Part shown: piece after piece, positions 1-13,855 of the stretch
How positions within the stretch are numbered: position 1 is the stretch's first letter
How the letters are laid out: each line of letters opens with the position of its first letter
NCBI GenBank assembly: GCA_037178675.1
Contig: JAYMGJ010000273.1
Coordinates: 1 to 64,000 of the forward strand
Direction of reading: 5' to 3'
Length of the DNA stretch: 64,000 bases
DNA from: Scleroderma bovista
Lineage: Eukaryota > Basidiomycota > Agaricomycetes > Boletales > Sclerodermataceae
The notes under the pieces: generated by a model
The model's database searches: none
The model's input: only the letters and a program-made list of their open reading frames with translations
What the model was told of the DNA's origin: nothing
Program-made: the position numbers and the translations under genes

Positions 1-1188
<1,188 letters not shown>

Positions 1189-2300
1189 GAGGGTTTGATG
1201 GTTTGCAGTTACACATGGTGGTGGCAAGGTCCCCAGCTCTGATTAGGACTGGGCGATGGAGGGAGGGGTGACAGGCGGGCATAGCAGGAGAAGGTGGATA
1301 CAAAGAGAAGCAGTTTGTCCAAGTAATCCCGATTTCACGTGATGAGAGACTTGTAGCAATTGTTGTATAGGTACAATGTGCACATGGTATACTTATTGGT
1401 GAACTTGCTTGGCATTTGGATGGAGTATCTTGGTGACGGGTTCGCATTTCGACAGTGTCCGAAGGAAGTGAATCGTTGACATCCTGTCGAGCCCGTAGGT
1501 AGGAAATGGATGCTTTATTCGAACTGCCATTGGATAGCACGGACCTGAACATTTGAGGGCCGTACTAAGGCCAGTGCAACGTATTCTGAATAGCCTTGAA
1601 TGTTCGATCGAAACGCAGTGACGCAGTGGGTAGTATGATCCCCTTAAGTTGCCTACCAGGCGACTGGTGGTAAAACTTTAGTTCCAAGGGAATAGTCAGC
1701 CTTCAGTTACCATGAAGCACAAAAACAGAGCGTTGACTAAAGATGAAGTAGATAACTAACTCAGGTGTCACTCACATGTATACTCATTGAACAAATAGTC
1801 TATGTAGTTCCAATCTGCCAACATGAAACATAACAGGGGAGAGTTGATTCAACAGTTGAAGTCAGTCACTGATTGGAGGGATGTGCTGTTGTTGGTGACG
1901 CGAAGCACTCACCGTGCGCAGCAGCGAAGAAGACCTGTTTGAACCGCTCATGGTGTTGGCGTCATTTCCAGGTCCTAGCTAAATGATCATGCGGTCCACT
2001 TCGGAAAAGCCACTATCCACCAAGGTCACCGGCACCGGTCATCCGAGGACTGGCGGTAGCAATTGTTTTGCAACGCCGAAGGGCGCGGATAAGCTCATTT
2101 CCGATAACAGTCCGCGGAGGTTCTGGAGGAAATCGGACTCCGGGCCCAGCGCTTGCGGATTATGGCATAAAATACTGTGCAGTGCCCGCATCTCTGAGCT
2201 TCGAAAGAATTTCAATGTTCTGTGTCACCCCCTGAAGTCAGCGGCATAACACGGAATGTCGCGGATCACGGTGGCAGTCCACTCGGGGAAAGCGGACCTC
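1189..2300. other. Intergenic stretch, no recognisable gene
   Basis: About 1.1 kb follow the kinase stop codon without any reading frame that resembles a known protein or keeps a convincing exon pattern. Short frames on both strands (for example 1983-2249) have no recognisable similarity. It probably holds the kinase 3' UTR and unassigned sequence. A weak minus-strand frame near 1990-2240 could belong to the uncertain gene at 2300-3740. Confidence 0.4.
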
Positions 2301-3740
2301 CTTAGTTAGATCATCGGTGATAATGCGAAGCTCCAAAACACTACACAATAAAAAGCATGGTCTCTTTCGATGATGAGGAATCCTGTTATGCAGATTGCTT
2401 CAAAGTTCGAATAGAAACCCCATGGACTGAAATCATGGCAACTGTAGAGAAAAACTATGAGTGAGAGCAAATGTGTACGGTGGATACGGGGGTGAGAACA
2501 ATGTGCTGCAAGCAAACTTGGGCCGAAAAATGTTGCGCTCAGGGACGTCTGGGGTGTAGTTTGCGGACATATTCCAAAACGTAGGCGTGCCTAGGTAGAC
2601 CCACTGACCAGAAGGAAGATAGTCGTTCCTTCGAAGGCCAAATATAAGATTAGTCAAGGTCTCTACCCAATATTCGTGAAAAGCCGAACCTAGCACTGTC
2701 ATGTAGTAGTATGAGAAGACACAATGTACACATTGATCGATGACTATCACCATGGGCACCACCACAACGATGCCACTGATGACGATGGCACCTCGACGGT
2801 AACACACCTACACATGGTGAATGACCGCTTTGTTTGGGCAAGTACCATCTCTGCTGTATTGGACTGCCCCCGCGTGATTGGTTGACAACACCTTAACTCT
2901 GTACAACGCTGTGTTGTCTTTTGTATTCCATGATGGCGGTTTAATGGGCCCTGCGCAGGACTCTGCCGGCTGTCGCTGGCACTTCCCGGGGTGATATACC
3001 CTCTATTAGAAATTCTTATGCTCTCTGGAGGTTGCTCAGTTAGTTTTATAAACATGGCGCGTATCAGTTAACAAGGGCAAGGTCGAAATATGTGGCCACA
3101 TACCCAATGAAGAACCTGTGCATCAACCTTGTTGGAACCGCAGTTCATCCTCCGGGAAATGCACGGATCAATGTGTCTGGGCAGTGCCTGACACGTACGC
3201 TCGGCGTCATAGAATGCCCCATGTACAGCTCTAAGGCCAAAAGAGGCCTCGAGGGTTGCGCCTGGCATGCGAGAATCAGTGTAAATAACAACCCGCGCGC
3301 TGTATCACACGTATAGCAGGCTGTGGCTATCCTGTTGATGGAGATTATCGCCGTTGGTGAGAACCCTGACAAGTAAGGAGCCACTGCTACTGTCGGAAAT
3401 TACTTACTCATGGATTGCACTGTCGAATGCATAGGTAGTGCTTCCTATTGTGGGGGAAATTTTAATGTGCCACGAGAAGTATCGAATCACAGCATAAACT
3501 GGGGGCCAAAAAAGTAGACCTCCGAGCAGCGCCTGAAAAAGAGATGGGATGAGCGCAGCATTAAAAGGGGCATTAAACCATGATTGATGGTTCGCAAGGG
3601 GAAACAGCCAGTTGGCCATGACAGAATTGATTCATCGACGATTAGATTGACGCCCATGGATAAAATTAACGACGAGAAACCAAAAATAGACACCCACAGT
3701 TCGAGCTTGAGAAGAGTGAAATTCAAGGGAAATACTATAC
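2300..3740 (-). other. Possible decayed or unrecognised membrane-protein gene, minus strand
   Basis: Several minus-strand segments look coding but do not join into a full model. The clearest is about 3411-3620, which reads through a hydrophobic segment with GGLLFWPPVYAVIRYF, is preceded by a good acceptor (ctctttttcag, minus strand) and is followed by a GTAAGT donor. A second segment at about 2570-2770 reads HEYWVETLTNLIFGLRRNDY and continues to an N-glycosylation-type NMSANYT. I do not recognise the family. Stops and uncertain frames between the pieces suggest either a fast-evolving multi-exon membrane protein or a relic. No function is proposed. Confidence 0.25.
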
Positions 3741-4058
3741 ACGTACCCACCTTGGGTTTGAGACGCCCAAGCCTGAGGTCGTCAGCTGCTGCGGGTGAAG
3801 AAGTGGCTGCGCGGCTCCCATTGACAGATCTGAGTCCTGGTCAGGTACGGTACAGCTTCCGGCGCCCGACTCACCAGCTGGACTCGAGCAGTGCGATCCT
3901 TGGAATATCATATCCACGGACAAGCTGGAATTCTTGTTCATTGACCACGTCCCCGATAAGAACGCGAAGTGGCGAGAAACGTAAGGGCGATTCGAGACAC
4001 GTTCGACTGGCAAAGAGGCGCTGGGACACCCAAGCTGATTCCTGATAATTAGATCACG

Positions 4059-6625
4059 ATGAGCATCCCACCCCTTCCCCCTCGACCATCGCAGGACGCT
4101 GCCAGAAACAGCCAGCCCGCGAACCAGCCCCCTCCCGTACCACCCCTTCCTCCGGAACTCCTCGCTCAACCGCGATCGGTGCCATCGCCGTATCCCCCGC
4201 CATCTCTCCCCCACTTCGATCCTCCGTTGGCGGCACCAAGGCCCCATCGTGTGGACCCAAGTCTTCCAGCGAATGTACGCCTCGTGTCGTTTCGCGACTT
4301 AGCGTTCGGGAAGCTCATTGGCGTAATGCCGTCCTATTATATAAACAGATGGCCCGAACCCTCGACGACGCAGTCTACCAGCCCGCAAACCGATTCTCTT
4401 CTCCCGCGGGCTTGCAAGCACCCTCCCAGCAGTATCGTGCCAGCCCAGGTGGATTCGTCCATCCATCACAGATCCCGGCCCATCGAGCCTCACTGCCACA
4501 GCCATTCGCTAATCCCTGGAACTCGCCGTCCGGTGCTGCGCCGGGGCCTCAACAACTCCCACAGTCGCCGCCTCAACAGCCACAAAGTTACTCACCACTG
4601 CAGCTCCCACAATCTGCTCTTTCACCGCCCATGGCAACCATGTCATATCATCAATCTCCACAACCGTCTCACGTTCATCCAAGGGCTGCCCCTGCGCCCT
4701 CTTATGCTTCTCCCACACTCCCGTCACCACCCCAGCAAGCAAATGGCGTACCTTCTCTCACTGCTCCTCTGCCGACCGTTCAATTGTTGACCAATGCTCT
4801 CCCCACAGTCCAACAACCAAACCACGACCCTGCCAAAAAGATCAACTGGGCACGCGATGTCCTCTTGCTTGTCGACCGCGCGCAGCAGAACGCGTCAAGC
4901 GATACCCCTGTGGTCGGACCCGTCACGATCCATGACCCACAGCTGCATCGCCTCGTCCAAGTAGCGGTGCCGATGGTCTTGCAGATTGCATCTGTCCAGA
5001 CCCACACTCCCCCACCAATGTACGTGGCAGAGGCCCTCTACCTTCGTGGAACATTTGCGGCGTCTGGTGCTTACCCAGAACACATCCAACACAATCCTCG
5101 CATTGCTTTCCGTGACTTCGAAGCAGCTGCGAGGTTCGGATACTCCCAGGCGTGGTTCAGACTTGGCCGCGACTACGAAAATTTCAATGATGCCACCCAC
5201 GCCCGCGAATGCTTCGAACGTGGCGCAAAGCGTAATATCGAGAGTTGCATTTATGTATGTGGGCCAATTGTCTCCGCTACTCAGCACGTGACCGAGTCTT
5301 TTTCCCACCCCTATTCTTTCCCAGCGATTGGGAATGGCCAACCTCATGGGCCAGCTGGGTCTCCCCGCTCAGCACGAAGTCGCAATCCCACTCCTGCACC
5401 GTGCGGCTACGCTTGCGACCGTCCAGGTTCCACAGCCCGCCTATGTGTTTGGCCTCCTCCTCCTGGGGGAGTTCACCCATGTCACCGTTCATCAACAATT
5501 GTTTGCACCTGTCGTCCCACCACACTCGACAACCCAGCAAGAAGCTCGACTCCATCTGGAACGTGCGGCATACCTCCACTTTGCAGCCGCACAGTACAAG
5601 CTTGGACATGCGTATGAGTTTGCAATCCCACCCTTTCCATTCGATCCCCTCCTCAGCGTGCAGTACTACTCGCTCGCCAGCCAGCAGGGCGAAGTCGAGG
5701 CAGACATAGCACTTAGCAAGTGGTTCCTGTGTGGCGCGGAGGGTGCGTTTGACAAAGACGAGAACCTTGCATACACCTTTGCGGAGAAGGCTGCCCGGAA
5801 GGGCTTGCCCAGTGCAGAATTTGCAATGGGGTACTACAAGGAAGTTGGGGTGGGTGGTGCCAAGGACGTTGACGCAGCCATGAGATGGTACAAACTGGTA
5901 AGCCCTGGTTTGTGTTGTTTCTGCAAATTTTGATGGCGACTTGGGATCGAAAGGCTTCAGACCATGGCAACGCTGATGCTGTTGAACGTCTCGAAGCGTT
6001 ACAGCAGCCTGCACCCCAGGTGCTCTCTCGACAGGAACACGACCACATCACCGAGGACAAACTTGTCCGGAAACGCACCCAAGCTAAGCAGCGCTCCGAG
6101 CGTGCCAGTGCGGACAGTGGTATCAGCAACGCACGCCCATCCATTGAGGATAGCCAGCGCGTCGTTGATTTGATCAGGAAGAGCTCGGAAACCCGGCCCA
6201 TTGCTCAGGCTCCCCCTATACCAGCTCCAAACCAACCGATGTCCGCTATACCAGAGAACAATCCTGCCGCAAACGTGAGTCCCCGCATCCGCCCGGCGGG
6301 TCAGAACCCTAGGCAATTTCCCAATCAGCACCGATATACCCTCGTGGATCCTGGATCCGGCCCGTCAGGAAACTCTTTGCCTCCGTCTAGGACGCAATCT
6401 CCGCCGTCTGCTCGCCAACCAGGACGTCCTCCTGGCCAGCGCAGCGCGAGCGGCCCTGCACCAGGCGGCGTGACGTCTCCTGTGCCGAATGCGGGTGGAC
6501 CTCCGGAGGATACCCCGCCCCCATCCAGAGCGCCGCAACGGCCAGCTGCAAAGGGGCCTGCGACGTTTGCAGAAATGGGTATCCAGGGTGCGAAATTAGA
6601 AGAAAAAGAGTGTATCATCATGTGA
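4059..6625 (+). CDS. SKT5: Skt5/Chs4-like activator of chitin synthase III, Sel1 repeats, CaaX tail
   Basis: Four exons (4059-4274, 4349-5254, 5325-5897, 5954-6625) give 788 residues. The first ~290 residues are rich in P, Q and S. Sel1-like helical repeats follow (about 296-590) with typical pieces such as YLRGTFAASGAYP, WFRLGRDYE, RLGMANLMGQLGL and AEFAMGYYKEVGVGG. A second low-complexity region leads to a terminal CIIM, a CaaX prenylation box. Yeast Skt5/Chs4 has the same plan, binds the class IV chitin synthase Chs3 at the membrane and is farnesylated. The start was chosen because the upstream frame lacks a better ATG and the Pro-rich N-terminus is typical. Introns are 55-75 bases. Large antisense frames inside this gene are shadows. 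Confidence 0.92.
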
Positions 6626-7677
6626 GGCGTTCTCGTTTGATGACAGGGCCTGGTATGCAGGCTTTCGTCCCGCCTTTTTTTGATTCCATTTTGGTTGTTG
6701 GTCCCGCGAGAGATATCCCGTATATACCATGGTTACATGTAGATCGGTGGTCCTTCGCTTGATATTTTTTGTAGGTCTGCTGTCAATGCTTTGTGCCCCC
6801 GGTTGCATTTTCACGTACTTTTATATCCTAGCTACTCATCTGTTTCTTGTCAACACGGCTACCTACTGACTAGGGCACACCGATGCTCAAGTACCCACGA
6901 TACCGCTCATCGATACCTATGAACTAAGTAGGTGCAATCTAGGTGGACGATTATTACACCCCATTTCCAGTGGCCCTGCAAGTTCGTAATGTTATGACTT
7001 CAATTGTCGTGGCAGGACTCCCCTGAAGACTAATTCCGTGACATCGGCCCACACATCCGATCACAGAGACCCCCAACGAGTGGTCTACCTACTCACCCAG
7101 CTATTCTGGTTCCCCGCACACTCACCGCGGTTTACTCCTCTTTGTCTGCGACACCTGCATCCGCACAAGACCAGCTCCTGTTAAACTGCGGCTCAAGAAC
7201 CAAGCGTGATGTCGTACTATTGTTGCCACAGGGCTCTTGCGTCGACGTCAGGCCCCGAGGTTCCCTGACCCTACTGCATTCCATGATGTGGGAATGAGGC
7301 TATACCTGCAAAGTCACGACTCAGAAAGGTATGTGGTAGTATGATCAGCGGGCCTAGCAATACCACCCGTTCCACCTCCAGCGGCAAGGTAATACATAAT
7401 TGATCACGGGAGCACCTCCAATTTTATATTACCCTGTGTGGGTCATGCCCAGAACCCATCGGGGTGGCAGCGTGGGTGTCCGGTAAGATAGGCTCCATCA
7501 TTCAAGTACCATTACTCCACATAGGATCTATACCATTCGCGACAAACTTACATGCCCCTACGCTGGCAACTACCTCATGGTGTACTTCCCTGGCTGTCCT
7601 GATCCTGATTTCCTATATAAAATCCAGATGGCTCTCCACACCGTCTCCGACTCACTTCACTTGCGAGCGCGCCTCAA
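6626..7677. promoter_or_regulatory. Intergenic region with TATA box of the acyltransferase gene
   Basis: The stretch holds the SKT5 3' end and the promoter of the next gene. A TATATAAA box lies at 7614-7621, 57 bases before the ATG at 7678, inside a pyrimidine-rich leader. No convincing coding frame was seen in the rest. Confidence 0.5.
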
Positions 7678-9519
7678 ATGGCCGCTGTCACTGCATGGAC
7701 TTTAGCAGATTCGTCTCCTGGAAAACGCGTCTTTCATCGGGCACTTGGTGACGTGGAAACCAGTTACTACTGGGACATCCTCTACAACGGTACTGCCGAC
7801 ATTGCCATGAATATTGAGCTATACGACCTACAGAGCACCGCCCCCACGTTTCCAAGGGTAGTTGGCACGTGGACATCTATAAAACGACGCTTCCCATTAC
7901 TAGTCGCAGTGACCCAGAACACCGGAGACGGTGTCCAGTTTGTCGTATGCGAGGAGCGCATAGACAATTTGGTCCCTGACGAGGTGACCTACCAGGACGT
8001 AGCCTCCCGCGAAGATGCGAATGCCTTCGTGTCAGACGTTCTTGCCGGTCCGCCGGCCCTGTCCACAGCCTTGTTGGCTCGGATGTATGTCCTCCGAAGA
8101 ACCGACGACGGCCACCGCTTCCATGTTGTTATTCTCATCGCTCACTGCATCACTGACAGTTGTTCGACGAGCACCATCATGCGAACATTCTGCGACACGT
8201 TGTCGTCTTCCATCGAACACCCTGTCGCCCCCTTGGAAGACAGATTAGCCATGTGTCTTCCATTGGAAAGCCGTGTCCGGTACGGTCCATACAGTCGACT
8301 GAACGATGCCCAGTGGAGGTGGAAACGTGCCATTGGATTCGTGTTATATACCGTCAAGTATCGTATGTTCCAGGTATGCATCGAGAATAATCGCTCATGT
8401 GGCGTTGGATGCACGATTTGACATACGAATAGGGAGGCCATACCTTACCGGCAGAATTGAAGTCCAACACTTCTGTCACCCCTGCTGTCTCTGGAGTACG
8501 CTCTGCGTATTTCTCTCCCGAAATTTCAAAACTCGTCGTGGACAATTGCCGACGTCACGGGATCACGTTTAACTACGCCTATTTTGTCCTCACTCAGGTG
8601 GCCATGACGCGTGTCCTGTGCCGACGTTATCTTCGAGGCGAGATAGGGGACCAAGAATGGCAGTACAGAAAGCGACAGCCCATGCATATCTGGGGTCCAC
8701 TCAATCTGCGCCCCTATATGGACCAACAATGGTTTCAGAACGGGGGTGCAGGCGAAGTCGGGCTGAACGTCGGCTACTTTCATTGCGTCCTTCCCTTCAT
8801 GCCTCTTGGCTCCAGCGGAGAGATTCGGAATTTTGATTGGGCTGATGGTGCACCCCCCTTTTCTTCTCTTCTCTCGTTCAAACGATTCTTACATCGTACA
8901 AAACTGTTAAAGATCCAGACAGAAAGGTTCATCGCACACCCGAATTTTCTGGAAATCATCCTCGGGTCGCATAGTCACTCAGTGAAAAAGTCCAGGGACG
9001 TTGCGATGGAATGGATAAATAAGGGGGAGACCCAGCCAGCGGGGAGTCCTCCAATCAAATGGGTGGTCGATCGTCGGTCGATCTCGACTCAGATCGGAGC
9101 GAGTGTCGGTAACGTAAGTCCACTAAACCTCTCGTTGAACAAGCCCAACGGTCCTTAGAAATTTACAGATAGATCCCTTTATCCCTCTTGAATACCCGTT
9201 GCCGTCCAGCCACCTTTTATCACCCCTTTCTGGAGTCCAACACCCGAGTCGGGCTGGATACTCTGTAGGTACGCCACCTGTGCCTTCGCAGCACAGCACG
9301 CCTGCGCTCCGCATTGCGTATTGGAGAACGTTTCTGCATTCAAGGTCGGCAGAGCTGTATATTGGTGCCATGACAAGCCGCAAGATGCTACAGTATCATA
9401 TCTTCTATGACCGAAATGTCTTCAGCGACGATATAGTCGCGGAGTGGCTAGACGAGGTTCGGGTTGCGACGATATGGTATCTTGGTCGGGGTGAAGAAAA
9501 CCTTCATGCTAAATTGTGA
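7678..9519 (+). CDS. Condensation-domain/CAT-like acyltransferase family protein (intact copy)
   Basis: Three exons (7678-8373, 8433-9113, 9169-9519) encode 575 residues. An HCITD (H156-D160) gives the HxxxD acyl-transfer motif of the chloramphenicol-acetyltransferase-like superfamily (condensation domains, alcohol acetyltransferases, BAHD). The BAHD DFGWG motif is not visible, so a CAT-like or condensation-type acyltransferase of unknown substrate is the best call. No signal peptide is evident. A TATA box sits 57 bases upstream. A truncated second copy lies at 14443-16121, with a DyP peroxidase gene between them. Splice sites are conserved between the copies. Product and substrate cannot be named from sequence. 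Confidence 0.75.
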
Positions 9520-10320
9520 CTCCAAGCTGTGTTGTGGGTTTATTATATACTTGCTTGCAGCCAGCACCTCAGATGCTTCCCCCCATCCAATATGTTGTAG
9601 GTACATATGTTGATATATGAACCCTTGAAGTGGATATAGTTTCTAACTGTATACTATTATGTACTATGCCAAACAAGTGAGTGTACCTTTGGAAGTTGAA
9701 AGTGCATAAATGCTTTTGTTTTCATACCAAGCACTCAAGTAAGCATTTAGTTGTGATATAATACACTCATATAGCATTCAGAAAGCTGATATTTACAGTG
9801 TGTATAGGCAAGGGGTGCTCAGGTGGGAATATTGCACATAGTGCAAATGTGGACATGTTTTGGGAGTTTTAGTGCTTATGTAATTCTACTTTATGTTATT
9901 TATGTTAAGTAATTGTGTCATTTTTAATCCATAAATGGCCAGATGTTGGCCGGAAAATCCTTGGTGTGTTATTGACCCTCAATGTGTGTACTTTCTACTC
10001 CTGGACGAAACCAAGACACGAATGCCACCGAGGCTCCAGCCGATCTTCTATCGTCCCTGATACAGTTCTTCGTGGACGAAACACCTCTACTATGTAATCC
10101 TAGTACAGAACAAGCGATCTGAGCCTCAGGAAAAGAGCTGCCTTCAGGTATCTTGACCGCATCGCTATCGTGCCACTCGACTATTTTAACATTGCTGTCT
10201 TGCCACCTGGTGACCCAGGCCTTCATCTATGGACAGGTTAGCCATTTCCCCTTGAATTATCTTCAGTCTCCAGTTCACGTCCTGCTCTGCTTCACTTAGC
10301 AGAGGAACCACGCTACTAGA
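9520..10320. other. AT-rich spacer downstream of the acyltransferase
   Basis: About 400 bases (9540-9940) are strongly AT-rich and contain the 3' flank shared with the second acyltransferase copy (homology continues to about 9710). The rest (9950-10320) has a minus-strand frame at 9969-10226 without recognisable similarity. No gene is called. Confidence 0.4.
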
Positions 10321-11100
10321 CTAAGAAACTTCTGAGAGGAGGATATATGCGACGAACTTGAGACAGCTTGAGACTCGAGCAGCAGGAATGGAACACGTGG
10401 TTTGGTTCTTTGTGTCTTCGGGTTCGAATAGTTTCGCATGCCTCGAGGCGCCAGCAGCACCCCTGAGTCCTTTCGCGAAGATAGCTGTAAGTTTGTGCAG
10501 GAAGTTGTGGTATTTTGGTGGGAGCGATTGCTCGCTCATGAGGTATGTCATAACCAATGCACAACGCATCTGTTCAACTACATGGGGATTGCCGAAAACT
10601 GTGTGAGGTACTTGGGAATGCGGCCCATTGATCTGGCTCCATGGACAAATACTCCGGAATCATTTGCCAAGCATGTGAGTGGCACCAACTGCTCGTACCC
10701 CTGACATTGGGGTACATCGGTTCTGTTACTAACAAGCATCACCATCTTGGCCACTACTTCCGCCTCGGGGCGTTCATGAATCACACTGGATATTATTCTT
10801 AGGGAGATAATCAACATTCCAATAATTATTGCAGCACTTTTCAAGTTGAGCACGGCAACATGTGTTGGAACCCGCTGAAAATGGGACACATTGACAAAGG
10901 TTTTCACCCAAATGGAATCATGCGGGGCTCCGAAAGTATAATCAACAAATCTTGGCACGGAGTGCTTGCGGCCTGCTGATCGATCCCATTCTTCCAAAAG
11001 CCTTATGGAATTCGGAACTTCGAAGTGAATTCATGCAACCTATATCCATCCTTACCCCTGAGTTAACATTGCTATCTGCTGTCTTCATGATGCAGACGCT
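10320..11100 (+). other. Unidentified, probably decayed coding sequence
   Basis: Plus-strand frames at about 10440-10670 (pieces such as FVQEVVVFWWERLLAHE and FNYMGIAENCVRYLGMRP) and 10720-11010 have protein-like composition and lie next to possible splice sites, but stops break them and no start or end can be set. I do not recognise the family. A relic of a multi-exon gene is the most likely reading. Confidence 0.2.
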
Positions 11101-11465
11101 GAACATGAAGATATAGTGCTGACTCGGGTATCTTGCCTATGTTATTCACTCACGGAAGCATTTGATCGCTTCTAATCTTGCTCGAAGTGTTCCGTTCACA
11201 CTTCCGCAAGGCCTGCCCGCAAGTGAACATGCACATCATGTACTATCCAACCTTTCCGTATGTGGAGTTCATCTTTGCGCCAAGATTTCCATCTCTGCAG
11301 AACCAAAAGGGTTTAGGTGTGTTCATTCACCATAAAACAGATCTCCCCAATCCATCTTCCTGCAGTCCACACAGGAATCCCCTCTACTATACTAGAGCTC
11401 TTTTCCATCCACACAAATCTCATTACGGTGGGTCAGTTCTGTGTCTGTCATCGGTGATGTAGACT

Positions 11466-13413
11466 ATGAACCCCCTCAGGCTACCCAAGGCTCTTACCTT
11501 CACAATGGTACAACGAGGTGATCACAGAGTCACACGCGAAATCTTTGCCCCTTTCCATCGTCGTGCTATTATTCCTCTGATCACGACTGATGGGAAATTG
11601 CCGCAAGACGAGGGAAATCTCCCAGATCTTCGCAATATCCAGGGCGACATTTACAAATTTCCGAAGGTAAATATTCACTCCATCCACCGTGTTCATTTAC
11701 AAATGCAACAGGACAACTAGAAAGCGGAAAGCTTTATATTCTTTCGTATTATTGATGTTCCCAATTTCAAGACAGCTCTAGGTGCCTTTCAGCCTACGAC
11801 TGCCGCTGATGTTGTCGGACATCTAAGAGCTATCTGTCAAGAAAAACTCGGAAATGATCAGAGGTTGCCGATCATCTTTCAGCAGATTGCATTTAGTCGT
11901 GCTGGCCTTAATTTAGTTGGCTTGACAAAGCAGACCGGCGATAAACGGTTTGATGTATTTTGTATGAGAGACAACAAGGACTTGCTTGGCGATGCAATGC
12001 AATGGGACCCGATATTCGACAAACCAGGTTTTGATCCAACCGGTGGTACCGCCAATTCTGACCAAGGTGCCATACATGGTGTAATCGCCATTGCTGCGCA
12101 TAGTGAGTTGTGTCACTGTTTTTTTCTGGAAAACTACTTCACATATGGACTTTACAGACATGGAAAAAGTTTCGGAAGGAGTTAGAGCAGTCCTCCAACT
12201 ATTTTCTGGCACAATAGCCATACTAGATGTAATTGAAGGTAAAGCAAGACCTGGAAACATGGATGGTCACGAACATTTCGGTTTCCTCGACGGTATCTCT
12301 CAGCCTGCAATGCGGTATAATTCAGAATTTGATCTTGATATAGATGGACTAACCCTTCCACAGTGGTCTTACTATCCATCCATGCCCCGGACAAACTGAA
12401 GTTGATGTAGGTGTCCTTATCACAGGATACGAAGGTGATCCGGCTCGCGACAAGCGTCCAGTGTGGGGGACAGATGGAACCTTCATGGTTTTCAGAAAGC
12501 TTGAGCAAGATGTACCCGGATTCAACGAGTATAAGCAACTGAATGGCCCAAAATGGAGGGATTTCGTTCCACCAGTACCGATGGAACATGGAAAAACCCT
12601 TACGGATAAGGAGGGTACTGATCTTTTCGCTGCAAGGTTATTTGGGAGGTTTCAATCAGTAAGTACAAGTTCTTACCATCCTCACCTCCGACTCAGTGCC
12701 TGCGCCCAGGGAGCTCCACTGCCACTATGCCCAGTCTTCGATGACCTTGAATTAGCTGCGGATCAGAGCAAGAATAACAATTTCGACTATTCAATTCCAA
12801 CCATCCCCGAACCAACGGATACATTCTGTCCTTTCACCGCTCATATTCGCAAAGTCAATCCTCGCAATCTAAGCCCATATCTGGACAGGAAATACATAGA
12901 AACATCTTCCATCCTCCGAGCAGGTATCCCATATGGCGATGAGGTCAGGCACTCCCAATGAGCAGCGGTATTTTCTTATTAATAACATAGTAACTGTTTC
13001 AGCTCCCAGCACAGGGACAACGGGGCCTCCTGTTTGTCTGTTATCAATCTAACTTGGACTCGGGCTTCGTCCGCCAGACCGTCGGGTTTGCCAACAATGT
13101 ATATTTCCCTCCCACGTCTCTTGTTCCTCAACGACACGGTTGGTATTAGTAATGATCTTGTGCAGCCACCACTAATACAATTCGATTAGGACAAGACGCT
13201 ATCATTGGTGGTCCAGATAAGCTATGGAATATATTCCTCACACTCAACAACGGAGGAGGTGCAACCATTGCTTTGACAGGACTTGCGAATACAGCAGCCT
13301 CTGCTAGCGACCCTCCAGGCGTTCCTCCGGAGTATTTTATCACGTCTAGGGGAGGAGAATACTTTTTCGTGCCTTCGGTCTCAACTCTCGATCTGATTTC
13401 TGGGAATGTGTGA
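11466..13413 (+). CDS. DyP-type dye-decolorizing heme peroxidase
   Basis: Seven exons (11466-11666, 11721-12102, 12158-12314, 12364-12658, 12710-12943, 13003-13138, 13190-13413) encode 542 residues. The DyP signature is complete: GFLDGISQ with the distal acid D239, AHIRKVNPR with the proximal heme ligand H390, the distal-arginine region GQRGLLFVCYQ, and GQDAIIGGP near the C-terminus. The family oxidises dyes, phenolics and some lignin-like substrates with H2O2. The N-terminus (MNPLRLPKAL) shows no clear signal peptide, so the enzyme is either intracellular or an upstream exon has been missed; the start is the weakest part of the model. Introns are 48-59 bases. The gene lies between two copies of an acyltransferase. 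Confidence 0.92.
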
Positions 13414-13855
13414 GACGACAATGGCATATAGTCACCATGTACAATCGCTGTACCAGTATGTTACGTGTTGGTCAAGTTGCTTCCTGTTTGAATTTGATAT
13501 GCTTTCAAAATTCTCCCGAACTTCGAACTTGTGAGCCGTGTTACATTCCAGACTCTGGCTGAGTGCATCATGGAATGTTCAAAGTGATGGACGACACTTC
13601 AAGCTTCAGTGGGGAAATCGGGTGCTCGCAATGGACGAACCCGTAGTAGTAGTAATACAGTGACATCCGCATTACATATGCATGTGCACATTACACAGTT
13701 ATAAACATGGGACACGCGGGCTGACATTTGCTATAGGTTTGATCTTGCGTTGCTGTCGACGCCTAACGACACTGCTGGCATACGTAGGGACCCTTTGCGG
13801 GATGTGTGGATGGCCCAGATGACACAGGTCAGTCCCTGTATCTCAATCTCCAGCG

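Noticed and set aside
1650..1680. Short inverted repeat ACCAGGCGACTGGT as a terminator
   Set aside because: The stem is only five to six bases and intrinsic terminators do not apply to RNA polymerase II genes.
2430..3750. Minus-strand exons as an oligopeptide or nucleobase transporter
   Set aside because: I compared the segments with the conserved signatures of those families as I know them and found no match, so no function is assigned.
5277..6014. 245-codon minus-strand frame
   Set aside because: It lies fully antisense to SKT5 exons with strong family conservation, so it is a shadow.
10410..10435. tRNA-like B box (GGTTCGAAT)
   Set aside because: No matching A box or cloverleaf arms surround it, so a tRNA gene is not supported.
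12659..12709. Reading through the fourth DyP intron, which is 51 bases and free of stops
   Set aside because: Splicing restores the family sequence (GRFQS joined to GAPLPLCP), while the retained segment is unlike DyP proteins.
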